NCBI GenBank assembly: GCA_029239675.1
Contig: JARBUM010000034.1
Span: 1-32,014 of the forward strand
Length of the DNA stretch: 32,014 bases
Reading direction: 5' to 3'
Source: Pelosinus sp.
Lineage (GTDB): Bacteria > Bacillota > Negativicutes > DSM-13327
Positions 15,466 through 23,516 of the stretch are shown piece by piece; within the stretch, counting starts at the first letter, position 1, and each line of letters starts with the position of its first letter. Below the pieces are notes generated by a model. It was not told the DNA's origin. It searched no databases and saw nothing but the letters and a program-made list of their open reading frames with translations. A program made the translations under genes and the position numbers.

Positions 15466-16662
15466 ATGATTATTAAGCCAAAATTTCGAGGTTTTATTTG
15501 TACTACTTCACATCCAGAAGGGTGTGCCTATTCTGTACAAGAACAGATAAAATACGTTAAACAGCAAAGGCCTATTAAAGGGCCGCAAAAAGTTCTTGTG
15601 ATTGGTTCATCAACAGGATATGGATTGGCATCAAGGATTGTCTCTACATTTGCCTCGGGAGCAAGTACTCTTGGTGTTTTTTTGGAAAAACCAGCTGCCA
15701 ATGGGAATACAGCTACGGCTGGATGGTATAATACAGCTGCTTTTGAAAAGGCAGCTGCAGAAGCTGGATATTATGCTAAGAGCATTAACGGTGATGCTTT
15801 TTCCGATCAGGTGAAAACCAAAGTTATTGAGCAAATTAGAGAAGATTTAGGACAGATTGATTTAGTGATTTACAGTATTGCTGCTCCAAGACGAACTCAT
15901 CCTGTCACTGGGGAAGTATTTAGTTCTGTGATTAAACCGATTGGAGATTCGTTTACGAGTAAAACAGTAGACCTGAACTCTAATGAAATCGTTGATGTGA
16001 CTCTGAAGCCAGCAACTGAAGAAGAAATCCGCGGTACGGTGGCAGTCATGGGTGGTGAGGATTGGGAGAGATGGATGCACCAATTAAAAGGTGCTGGCGT
16101 ACTTGCTCCTGGAGCAACTACCATTGGTTATTCCTATATTGGGCCTAAGATTACTTACCCAATCTATAAGGAAGGAACTATAGGAAGAGCAAAAGATCAT
16201 TTGTATGCTACCAGCAAAGAGATAAATAATCAAATCAAAGACATTGAAGGGAAAGCCTTCGTTGCCGTGAATAAAGCTTTAATCACTCAAGCAAGTGCGG
16301 CAATTCCAGTTGTGCCTTTATATTTAATGTTATTGTCAAGGGTAATGGATACAAAAGGTTTGGAAGAAAATTGTATTGAACAAATGTACCGTTTGTTAGG
16401 AAGTAAGTTGTGTGAAACCAAGAATTTATCTAGTGCTGATCAGATGATTCGTGTTGATGATTATGAAATGCGTGATGACGTACAAGAAGAAGTCGCCAAA
16501 CTATGGGAAAAAGCTTGTGCGGGTGATCTCAATATTATTCCTGATCTTGAGGAATATCGAAAAGAGTTCTTCAAATTATTTGGCTTTGGCTTTGATGACG
16601 TGGATTATGATAAAGACGTGAATGAAAATGTACCTATTTTAAGTATTCAATCCCAAGAGTAG
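15466..16662 (+). CDS. fabV: Trans-2-enoyl-CoA/ACP reductase FabV
   Basis: NADH-dependent reduction of the trans-2 double bond in the last step of each fatty-acid elongation cycle. The 398-residue length is standard for FabV, which is longer than FabI. The nucleotide motif is VIGSSTGYGLASRI (about residues 45-58). The FabV-type Tyr-x8-Lys pair is Y234 and K243 within IYKEGTIGRAK, and INGDAFS supplies the conserved Asp. The N-terminal MIIKPKFRGFICTTSHPEGC is characteristic. FabV enzymes resist triclosan. GAGGAG sits upstream of the ATG. It is a single-gene unit with a tandem TAGACTA repeat in its upstream region. Confidence 0.96.
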   Translation: MIIKPKFRGFICTTSHPEGCAYSVQEQIKYVKQQRPIKGPQKVLVIGSSTGYGLASRIVSTFASGASTLGVFLEKPAANGNTATAGWYNTAAFEKAAAEAGYYAKSINGDAFSDQVKTKVIEQIREDLGQIDLVIYSIAAPRRTHPVTGEVFSSVIKPIGDSFTSKTVDLNSNEIVDVTLKPATEEEIRGTVAVMGGEDWERWMHQLKGAGVLAPGATTIGYSYIGPKITYPIYKEGTIGRAKDHLYATSKEINNQIKDIEGKAFVAVNKALITQASAAIPVVPLYLMLLSRVMDTKGLEENCIEQMYRLLGSKLCETKNLSSADQMIRVDDYEMRDDVQEEVAKLWEKACAGDLNIIPDLEEYRKEFFKLFGFGFDDVDYDKDVNENVPILSIQSQE

Positions 16663-16709
16663 CAATCTATACAGCCATATAAATTAATGAAAAGATATTC
16701 GAGATAATA

Positions 16710-16741
16710 AGAAGGTCCTGCATGTCTATGCAGGACCTTCT
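16710..16741. terminator. Hairpin between convergent genes
   Basis: A perfect 14-bp stem (AGAAGGTCCTGCAT with its complement) has a GTCT loop. It lies between fabV and the leftward barrel gene, so it probably terminates both. No long T-run follows on either strand, which lowers confidence in intrinsic termination. Confidence 0.65.
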
Positions 16742-16757
16742 GGTTATATTCGTTGGA

Positions 16758-17441
16758 TTATAATTTAAAAGCGAAGAGGCAGGAGATGCCTTTCATGGTA
16801 TAGTCTTCTTTACCGTCTAAGAGTGTAGTTGCTTTTAGTTTTAAATCTACGTTTTCTACTTTTCGTTCAGCGTAGGAAACGTTAAAGGTAGTAGAGTTTG
16901 ACATTTTGTAGCTAACGCCTACTTCTTTTAAGGATACATCTTTGCCTCCCAGTAGGGTGGCAAATAAAGTATATTTGTCATTAAGCTTATGGGTTCCAGT
17001 CAAGCCGAAGTGCAAGGCTGACTTAGAGGCGTCATGAACGTGAGCACCATAGGAAATTTTGGTGTACTCATAGCCTGTAATAAAGGTAAGATTAGGATTT
17101 ACCTTATATAACAAGTTAAGGTCACTAGGCTCAGCTTTGGCATAAGTTGTCAATGAGCCAAGGGCTGTTGGAATAGTAGACTCTTCTGACTTGAACATTC
17201 CATGTTTTAATTGTATTGCCAAATGATCGTTTAGACCAGCAGTGGCTGTGGCCTTAAATCCAAATTCACCAACTACATCAGCTGAAACCTTCCCTTTGCC
17301 GCTGACTTTAGAATCTAGTGTGCTACCAATTTCGACGCTAACAGCACCTTTTTCAAATTCTGTCGTAGGAGAGGCAGAAACTGTATTGGTTGCTATGAAA
17401 AAACCAGTTGTTAGTGTTAATAGTGCGATTAATTTACGCAT
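16758..17441 (-). CDS. Outer-membrane beta-barrel protein (227 residues)
   Basis: The start at 17441 (MRKLIALLTLTTGFFIATN) is chosen because GGAGG lies 5 bases upstream. The longer open frame would add 30 residues ahead of an obvious signal peptide. The signal is cleaved near VSASP. The mature part begins TEFEKGAVSVEIGS and alternates polar and hydrophobic residues through many short amphipathic strands (KATATAGLNDHLAIQLKHGM, NLTFITGYEYTKISYG, TTFNVSYAERKVENV), ending CLFAFKL. This predicts an 8- to 10-strand outer-membrane barrel. The mature N-terminus resembles that of the next gene upstream (ELEKGQTAAGIGS), so the two are likely paralogues. Function is unknown. Confidence 0.75.
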   Translation of the reverse strand: MRKLIALLTLTTGFFIATNTVSASPTTEFEKGAVSVEIGSTLDSKVSGKGKVSADVVGEFGFKATATAGLNDHLAIQLKHGMFKSEESTIPTALGSLTTYAKAEPSDLNLLYKVNPNLTFITGYEYTKISYGAHVHDASKSALHFGLTGTHKLNDKYTLFATLLGGKDVSLKEVGVSYKMSNSTTFNVSYAERKVENVDLKLKATTLLDGKEDYTMKGISCLFAFKL

Positions 17442-17676
17442 GTTTCCTCCTTGGTATGGCCCGTTAATTGGATGCCATTGTTGTATTTTGTAAAATATAG
17501 TTTTTAGAGCTAAAATGACTATTTTCGACACATTGCTTATTTTACCATAAAAGAATGTAGTTGAGAAATGGAGACTATGTAGTCTTTTTGTTATTATGTT
17601 TCATTGTTTTCAAAAGGACGTCTCCTAGTTAGCAATTAACAGTGAGCGCTACCGCTTCCTTGTAGATATAAAAGAA

Positions 17677-17707
17677 AAAATGGAATCTTAAAAAAGAATT
17701 CCATTTT
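17677..17707 (-). terminator. Terminator of the upstream barrel gene
   Basis: AAAATGGAATCTT pairs with AAGAATTCCATTTT (one bulge). On the minus strand it is followed by TTTCTTTT. It lies 56 bases past the stop of the 17764-18255 gene, so the two barrel genes are probably separate transcripts. The rest of the 322-base spacer 17442-17763 shows no gene. Confidence 0.7.
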
Positions 17708-17763
17708 ATATATATTGAAGGATATGATTGCGTAAAGGTGAATTAATAAGGAAATGTCTTTCG

Positions 17764-18255
17764 TCAAAACTTTAATGTTGCGCCAATACCCACACCATTT
17801 TTATTGTCACCTGCATCGGGCATATAAGAATGAAAGTTAAAGTTAATGTCAGCATTATAAGTAATTTTGAAATTGGCTCCTACTTGTACTTCTTTAAATT
17901 GATTACCAGCAATTAAGGAGGTGTACCCTTCCCATTCTGGAGTTATTGAACCATTAACAGCCATCCCTACATATACTTTTGCATTGGAGTCCACATTGTT
18001 AGTGCCGATAATGCCTCTAAGATTGTTGGTAAGCTGAAGCTGGCCATATACGTTATCCATGCTGTTACTACGATCCCAATTGGTGTTTTGCAAACCTAAT
18101 GTAAAATTATCTGCCAGCTTATGTTCTAAATAGAACGTGTTGCTGCCTATCCCTGCAGCAGTTTGACCTTTTTCTAGTTCGTTGACGGGGGCGGTGAGGC
18201 CGGTTCCCGTAGTTAAAGTAAGAAGTGCGGCCAAGGTAAGTACAATTTTTTTCAA
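17764..18255 (-). CDS. Small outer-membrane beta-barrel protein (163 residues)
   Basis: The start is TTG at 18255, with GGGGG 8 bases upstream, giving a signal peptide (MKKIVLTLAALLTLTTGTG, cleaved near LTA-P). The longer open frame from 18366 has no ribosome site and would bury the signal. The mature protein opens with NELEKGQTAAGIGS and has alternating strands (NTFYLEHKLADNFTLGLQN, AKVYVGMAVNGSI, QVGANFKITYNADINFNF). It ends with GVGIGATLKF, the C-terminal Phe being the usual barrel-assembly signal. About eight strands are expected. Its neighbour at 16758-17441 is a probable paralogue. It is preceded by a consensus promoter, so it should be well expressed. Confidence 0.75.
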   Translation of the reverse strand: MKKIVLTLAALLTLTTGTGLTAPVNELEKGQTAAGIGSNTFYLEHKLADNFTLGLQNTNWDRSNSMDNVYGQLQLTNNLRGIIGTNNVDSNAKVYVGMAVNGSITPEWEGYTSLIAGNQFKEVQVGANFKITYNADINFNFHSYMPDAGDNKNGVGIGATLKF

Positions 18256-18300
18256 CGATAAGACCCCCTGATGTAATCTATGTATAAATGAATCAATGTG

Positions 18301-18329
18301 AATATAACAGACAGGCAACATAAGGTCAA
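18301..18329 (-). promoter_or_regulatory. Sigma-70-type promoter for the small barrel gene
   Basis: On the minus strand TTGACC (18324-18329) and TATATT (18301-18306) are separated by 17 bases. The -10 lies about 45 bases before the TTG start. Confidence 0.7.
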
Positions 18330-18420
18330 TGAGTAAAATTTTCCAAATTTTGTACCGCAAATCCAAAGGACTAATAATAAATTTAAAAGGATAAAATATA
18401 TAGTTGAGGAGAGGTATATC

Positions 18421-19434
18421 ATGGAATTTAATGCTTTAAAATGTAATGCTCGTGAAAAATTTAAAGGTTCCTGCCGGGTTTGCCCAGTGTGTAACGGTGC
18501 TGTTTGTTCTGGTGAAGTACCAGGGATGGGGGCCCTCGGCACAGGTGCTTCCTTTCACAATAATGTGAATGCATTAGCAAGTTACAGATTGAATTTGCGT
18601 ACGATTCATAATGTTAGCCAGCCCAAATTAGGTTGTCATGTTTTTGGCTTAGAGTTGGCCTTGCCAGTGATAGGCGCTGCTATTGGCGGCATCGGTATGA
18701 ATATGAAGGGGGCCATGACAGAAGAAGAGTATGATATGGCCATTACATCTGGCTGTTGCCAAGCAGGAACAATCGCTATGACTGGGGATGGTCCAAGTCC
18801 AGAGGTATTTGAATCAGGTATAAGAGCTCTACAATCTATAAATGGTCATGGTATTCCTATTATTAAACCACGGGAAAATCATAAGATCATCGAGCTGGCT
18901 AAGCGTGCCGCTGATGCGGGTGCACCGGCTTTTGGAATAGACATTGATGCAGCAGCGCTTATTAACATGACTAATGCAGGGCAACCTGTCGGACCAAAAA
19001 CTCAGGATGATTTAGCTAAAATTAAGCAACACACATCGATTCCTTTTATCGTCAAAGGTATTATGACTCCTGACGAAGCTGAGGCTTGCTACGCTGCAGG
19101 CGTTGATGGAATTGTTGTTTCAAATCATGGCGGACGGGCATTGGATCATCTGCCAGGTACAGCTGAAGTACTTCCTTTAATTGCAGAAGTGGTGAAGGGG
19201 AAAATGACGGTTCTTGTTGACGGTGGGGTTCGCAGTGGGGCAGATGTATTAAAGATGTTAGCTTTAGGTGCAGATGCTGTGTTAATCGGCAGACCATTGG
19301 CTATTGGTGCTGTTGGCGGTCAAGGAGAGGGTGTGAAATTCGTATTAAATAAGCTTGCGGGTGAGCTGCGGGCCGCTATGGTTCTTACTGGTACTGCTAA
19401 TGTTGAGAAGGTCGATTCTAGGATACTCTTTTAG
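18421..19434 (+). CDS. FMN-dependent alpha-hydroxy-acid oxidoreductase with N-terminal cysteine cluster
   Basis: A 337-residue protein of the lactate oxidase/glycolate oxidase/L-lactate dehydrogenase family, oxidising an L-2-hydroxy acid to the keto acid on FMN. TIM-barrel signatures: PFIVKGIMTPDEA (FMN-binding Lys), IVVSNHGGRALDH (catalytic His and substrate Arg), VLVDGGVRSGADVLK and ADAVLIGRPLAIG (FMN phosphate site). The N-terminus is unlike the classical enzymes: C18-x2-C21-x2-C24-x4-C29 (CRVCPVCNGAVC), followed by SGEVPGMGALGTG. Four such cysteines could bind an Fe-S cluster or zinc. Clostridial homologues are known to me with a similar start, but their function is not established. GAGGAG precedes the ATG. 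A GltD-like flavoprotein follows 83 bases later. Confidence 0.85.
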   Translation: MEFNALKCNAREKFKGSCRVCPVCNGAVCSGEVPGMGALGTGASFHNNVNALASYRLNLRTIHNVSQPKLGCHVFGLELALPVIGAAIGGIGMNMKGAMTEEEYDMAITSGCCQAGTIAMTGDGPSPEVFESGIRALQSINGHGIPIIKPRENHKIIELAKRAADAGAPAFGIDIDAAALINMTNAGQPVGPKTQDDLAKIKQHTSIPFIVKGIMTPDEAEACYAAGVDGIVVSNHGGRALDHLPGTAEVLPLIAEVVKGKMTVLVDGGVRSGADVLKMLALGADAVLIGRPLAIGAVGGQGEGVKFVLNKLAGELRAAMVLTGTANVEKVDSRILF

Positions 19435-19517
19435 CTATATATAACGTATTAAAGAGACTGCTTTCTACAACTTTATTCTTATATATTATCAAGCGCTAAA
19501 CAAAGGAAGTGAAATGT

Positions 19518-20885
19518 ATGCTAGTTGATAAGCAGACAGACTTTGGAAAAGATAAGCTTTCTTTCCATGAAATAGATGAAGGTTTTACGACCAAAGAGGC
19601 AATTGCTGAGGCCAAGCGATGCTTAAATTGCCCTAAACCGTTATGTCGTGTTGGTTGCCCTATTGAAAATGAAATTCCCAGTTTCATTTTGGCTCTAGCA
19701 AAAGGCAATATTGGAGAAGCTAGTGCTATTATTGCACGGCGCAGTAGCCTTCCAGCAGTCTGTGGGCGCGTTTGCCCCCATGAGAAACAATGTGAGGGCG
19801 CCTGTATTCTTAATAAAAAGGATTGTGGTATCAAAATCGGCAAACTAGAACGCTTTATTGCTGATTTTGATACGCAAATGGGTATTGCAAGGCCTAATCC
19901 CATGCCTTGTGTACAAGGGCGAGTTGCAATTATTGGGTCTGGACCTGCAGGACTGACTGTTGCTGGCGATTTGGCAAAATTGGGTTTTGAAGTAGTTATA
20001 TTTGAATCACAAGCTGAGCCTGGTGGTGTCTTAATGTATGGTATTCCAGAATTCCGATTAGGAAAAGAAGTTGTTCGCCGAGAAATTAAAAGAATTAAAG
20101 ATCTAGGAGTGCAAATTAAAACGGATATTTTAGTTGGCCAAGATATGACGGTGGATCATTTGTTTGGGGATGGTTTTGATGCTATTTTTATTGGCACAGG
20201 AACCGCTTTACCAAAGATTTTGGATATTCCCGGGAAAGATTTAATTGGTGTTATACAAGCAACCTACCTTCTTAGAATGGTTACATTAATTCGCACGGAA
20301 AAAATTGATAGAAAAGAAACTCCCATCAATACTCGGGATAAAGTGGTGGTGATTGGTGCTGGCAACGTAGCAATGGACGCTGCTCGTACGGCCATTCGTC
20401 TAGGAGCATCAGAGGTTACGGTTATGTATCGTCGAACAGAGAAGGACATGACAGCCTTGCCATCAGAAGTAGAAGCAGCCAAGGCCGAAGGGGTGGAGTT
20501 CAAGCTGTTGTCCAATCCTACTGCCATATTAGGTACTGAACAAGTTACGGGTTTAGAGTATGAACTTCAAGAAATAGATGAAAATGGCAAGTTGTGCGGT
20601 ACTGGGGAAATGGAGATAATAGAAGCTGATAAGATTGTTCCAGCCATTGGTCAACGTCCTGCAGCTAGGATTGTATCCACTACTGAAGGTATTGAAGTGA
20701 ATGCAAATGGATATGTGATTACACGGGAACGTCCTTATGGTATGACTACGCGTAAAGGTGTTTTTGCTGGTGGAGATGTAGTACATCAGCCAGCGACTGT
20801 CGTTCTAGCCATGAAAGAAGCAAAGAAGCTAGCAGCAGGAATTGCCCAATACGTGGAAGCGAAGAAGCTAATGGAGAATTGCTAG
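19518..20885 (+). CDS. GltD-like NAD(P)H/FAD/Fe-S oxidoreductase (glutamate synthase small-subunit family)
   Basis: The 455-residue protein has an N-terminal double [4Fe-4S] domain (CLNCPKPLCRVGCP and CGRVCPHEKQCEGAC, about residues 37-100). Then comes an FAD site (AIIGSGPAGLTVAGDLA, about 136), an NAD(P)H site (VVIGAGNVAMDAARTAIRLG) and a final GVFAGGDVV FAD motif. This is the GltD/NfnB/PreT family, passing electrons between NAD(P)H and a partner via FAD and Fe-S. No GltB large subunit is present here, so a true glutamate synthase is not supported by context; such orphan copies are often labelled GltA or GltD. The start is ATG 19518 (AAGGAAG 8 bases upstream); an in-frame GTG at 19509 overlaps the ribosome site. 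It probably shares a transcript with the hydroxy-acid oxidoreductase upstream. Confidence 0.88.
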   Translation: MLVDKQTDFGKDKLSFHEIDEGFTTKEAIAEAKRCLNCPKPLCRVGCPIENEIPSFILALAKGNIGEASAIIARRSSLPAVCGRVCPHEKQCEGACILNKKDCGIKIGKLERFIADFDTQMGIARPNPMPCVQGRVAIIGSGPAGLTVAGDLAKLGFEVVIFESQAEPGGVLMYGIPEFRLGKEVVRREIKRIKDLGVQIKTDILVGQDMTVDHLFGDGFDAIFIGTGTALPKILDIPGKDLIGVIQATYLLRMVTLIRTEKIDRKETPINTRDKVVVIGAGNVAMDAARTAIRLGASEVTVMYRRTEKDMTALPSEVEAAKAEGVEFKLLSNPTAILGTEQVTGLEYELQEIDENGKLCGTGEMEIIEADKIVPAIGQRPAARIVSTTEGIEVNANGYVITRERPYGMTTRKGVFAGGDVVHQPATVVLAMKEAKKLAAGIAQYVEAKKLMENC

Positions 20886-20931
20886 AAGTGTAACTGAAAT
20901 ATATATAAGACTAAGAATTTTACCTGTATTT

Positions 20932-20960
20932 AAGACTTGGCACAAGCCAAGTCTTCTTTT
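20932..20960 (+). terminator. Rho-independent terminator after the GltD-like gene
   Basis: AAGACTTGGC-ACAA-GCCAAGTCTT is a perfect 10-bp stem with a 4-base loop, followed by CTTTT. The same hairpin occurs in reverse orientation at 31928-31951. Confidence 0.85.
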
Positions 20961-21104
20961 ATAGAAAACGTCTATGTTTTAAGGACACATTAGTTTTCTT
21001 AGGAGGCCAGTTTTTTTGGAAATTAAGAGGATTTTTGATAATTTTCGAGAAAACGAGAAAGATTAAGGAAAAATTCTATACAAGATAGAAGAAGGGGCGC
21101 AAGG

Positions 21105-22823
21105 ATGATAAAAGTAGGTAACCACAATTTTATGCAGGGAATGTGGAAGATTACCAAGGCCTATTGGTTTTCAGAGGAAAAATGGGGTGCGAGGGTACTG
21201 TTAGCTGTAATTATTGCTCTTAACTTAGGGCATGTTTACATATTAGTATTGCTCAATGAGTGGAATAATACGTTTTATAATACGCTGCAGAATCATGACA
21301 AAGATGGTTTTGTTAGTGCCATTGGTACGTTTAGCATGTTGGCAGCTTGTTATATCGTGGTAGCGGTGTACGAACTTTATATGCAACAAATGCTTGAAAT
21401 TAAATGGCGTCGCTGGCTGACCCAGGAGTATCTTGAAACCTGGTTAGATAAAAGATCTTATTATCGGATGCAACTCTTGGATCATAGTACAGATAATCCT
21501 GATCAGCGAATTAGTGAAGATCTAAAATTATTTGTGAATTTAACTCTGCGTCTTTCTCTTGGTCTTTTAAAAGCTACCGTCACCTTATTTTCATTTATGT
21601 TTATTTTGTGGAAACTGTCTGGCTCTCTGATTATCCCAATAGGGCAGGAACAAATCTCCATTCCTGGTTATATGCTTTGGATTGCTATTATTTATTCTAT
21701 AATGGGTACATGGCTAACAGTTAAAATTGGTAATCCTCTTGTGGGACTTAATTTTAGGCAGCAGCGTTATGAGGCTGATTTTCGTTTCAGTCTGATTCGA
21801 TTGCGAGAAAATAGTGAAAGCATTGCTCTTTATGGTGGCGAAAAACAAGAACAAGCTAAATTGACAGATCGTTTCCAAATGGTATTTCAAAATTTCAAGG
21901 AGCTTATGCTACGGCAGAAGAGGCTTACTTGGTTTACTTCTGGTTATTCCCAAGTGGCGATTATTTTCCCCTTAGTCGTTGCCGCACCAAGATATTTTAG
22001 CAATCAAATCCAGTTAGGTGGATTAATTCAAACAGCCTCGGCCTTTGGAAGAGTACAGGATTCATTGTCCTTTTTTGTGGATAGTTACTCTCTCTTCGCA
22101 GAGTGGCAATCGGTCATTAATCGTTTAATCGGCTTTAGGAATACCATCACTACCGTACACAATATAGCAGAGAAAGGATCCATTGACGTGGCCTGCAGTG
22201 GGGAGTCATGCCTTAGCGTGTGCCAACTCCAGGTATATCTACCTACTGGGGAAGAATTACTAAAGGAAATAAGCCTAACCATTAACCAGGGAGATTCTTT
22301 ACTCATTATGGGCCCCTCTGGTTGTGGTAAAAGCACTCTAATGCGAACGTTAGCTGGCATTTGGCCCTTTGGACAAGGAAAGATTTCGATTCCCGAGGGG
22401 CAGCGCCTTTTATTCTTACCACAGAGATCCTATTTACCCATTGGTACATTGCGGGAGTCGGTTTTATATCCTTACAAAGATGATTTTGCAACAGATGAAC
22501 AGATTGGCCGCATTATGAAACTTTGTAAATTGGACGAGCTTGTTGATAAACTAGATCAGATAGAGGATTGGTCTCATATTCTCTCTTTTGGAGAACAACA
22601 GAAAATCGCCTTTGTCAGGGCCATATTACAGCAGCCAGACTGGTTATTCCTTGACGAAGCAACTTCAGCAATTGATGAAATTACAGAAGCCCAGTTATAT
22701 AAGTTACTACGTTCCCAACTTGAAAGTACCACAATTATTAGTGTTGGACATCGTCAAAGTTTAGAAGCTTATCACAATCGCAAACTTATCATAGATAATA
22801 TGGGCAGCTGGTGCCTTAAATAG
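21105..22823 (+). CDS. SbmA/BacA-like ABC transporter, fused permease-ATPase (YddA type)
   Basis: The 572-residue inner-membrane protein begins with an SbmA/BacA-type membrane domain of about six helices (residues about 25-350). Typical features are NEWNNTFYNTLQNHDKDGF, WRRWLTQEYLETWL and VGLNFRQQRYEADFRFSLI. An ABC ATPase follows (about 375-572): Walker A GPSGCGKST (about 403), signature LSFGEQQ (about 493), Walker B WLFLDEATSAID and switch His in SVGHR. Family members include YddA, the mycobacterial BacA B12/bleomycin importer and related peptide or vitamin transporters. ThiW begins 34 bases downstream on the same strand, suggesting a vitamin-related substrate. Direction and substrate are not shown by the sequence. 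Confidence 0.9.
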   Translation: MIKVGNHNFMQGMWKITKAYWFSEEKWGARVLLAVIIALNLGHVYILVLLNEWNNTFYNTLQNHDKDGFVSAIGTFSMLAACYIVVAVYELYMQQMLEIKWRRWLTQEYLETWLDKRSYYRMQLLDHSTDNPDQRISEDLKLFVNLTLRLSLGLLKATVTLFSFMFILWKLSGSLIIPIGQEQISIPGYMLWIAIIYSIMGTWLTVKIGNPLVGLNFRQQRYEADFRFSLIRLRENSESIALYGGEKQEQAKLTDRFQMVFQNFKELMLRQKRLTWFTSGYSQVAIIFPLVVAAPRYFSNQIQLGGLIQTASAFGRVQDSLSFFVDSYSLFAEWQSVINRLIGFRNTITTVHNIAEKGSIDVACSGESCLSVCQLQVYLPTGEELLKEISLTINQGDSLLIMGPSGCGKSTLMRTLAGIWPFGQGKISIPEGQRLLFLPQRSYLPIGTLRESVLYPYKDDFATDEQIGRIMKLCKLDELVDKLDQIEDWSHILSFGEQQKIAFVRAILQQPDWLFLDEATSAIDEITEAQLYKLLRSQLESTTIISVGHRQSLEAYHNRKLIIDNMGSWCLK

Positions 22824-22857
22824 TTTGGTTACAAAGTTACGTCTTGGAGGAATACAT

Positions 22858-23346
22858 ATGGAAATTCGAAAGTTAACGTTTACGGCTTTATTTATAGGGA
22901 TTGGTGTTTTTTCCGCTCATTTGGTCTATATTCCCATTGGTATTGCTAAATGCTTCCCAGTGCAGCATGCCATTAATGTTTTGTTAGCAGTAATCTTGGG
23001 AACGCGTTACTCTGTCAGCGCTGCTTTTAGTATTTCCTTGTTGCGCAATATTCTTGGAACAGGATCTCTGTTGGCATTCCCAGGAAGTATGTTGGGGGCT
23101 GCTCTGGCTGGTATTTTGTATAAGAAAACCAATCATATTGCAGGTGCTATCATTGGTGAAATTATTGGTACTGGCATACTAGGAAGCCTGGTTGCTTTTC
23201 CTGTGTCAAAATATATTATTGGCTCTCAAGTTGGCGCATTCTTCTTTGTAGTTCCCTTTCTAGTCAGCACTGCTGGTGGAAGCATGATTGCTTATTTTCT
23301 GTATCATACACCAATTATGACATTCTTTCATGAAAAGTTAGGTTAG
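22858..23346 (+). CDS. thiW: ThiW family S-component (putative hydroxyethylthiazole uptake)
   Basis: A 162-residue, five- to six-helix membrane protein. The ThiW hallmarks are IPIGIAKCFPVQHAINVL and SLLRNILGTGSLLAFPGSM, with a central Gly-rich GALAGILY-type helix. ThiW is the predicted substrate-binding S subunit of an energy-coupling-factor importer for the thiazole precursor of thiamin. The start at 22858 has TTGGAGG 7 bases upstream. No ECF ATPase or T-subunit gene and no TPP riboswitch (CTGAGA-type core) lies upstream in the window, so it must use a remote ECF module or another partner. The adjoining ABC transporter is the evident candidate for a functional link. Confidence 0.85.
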   Translation: MEIRKLTFTALFIGIGVFSAHLVYIPIGIAKCFPVQHAINVLLAVILGTRYSVSAAFSISLLRNILGTGSLLAFPGSMLGAALAGILYKKTNHIAGAIIGEIIGTGILGSLVAFPVSKYIIGSQVGAFFFVVPFLVSTAGGSMIAYFLYHTPIMTFFHEKLG

Positions 23347-23516
23347 TATTGACGGTAGATGACAACAATTCCCGTCAGACAGCTATACTTATCAAGATTT
23401 CTTTCTGAGAGAAGAAGATTTGAAATGAATTAAGTTACCAATGGGCAATGAGACTTAAATAAGCAGCATAACCTAGTGACTTAGCTTATAACCCATTTGA
23501 ATGTGAGGTGAAATAG

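Noticed and set aside
19518..20885. Assignment as a true glutamate synthase small subunit
   Set aside because: No large subunit gene is adjacent and orphan members of this family have other roles, so only the family was stated.
20956..21104. TPP riboswitch ahead of the YddA-ThiW genes
   Set aside because: No CTGAGA-type core or matching P4/P5 segment in this spacer; the CTGAGA near 23405 is downstream of ThiW and lacks the rest of the motif.
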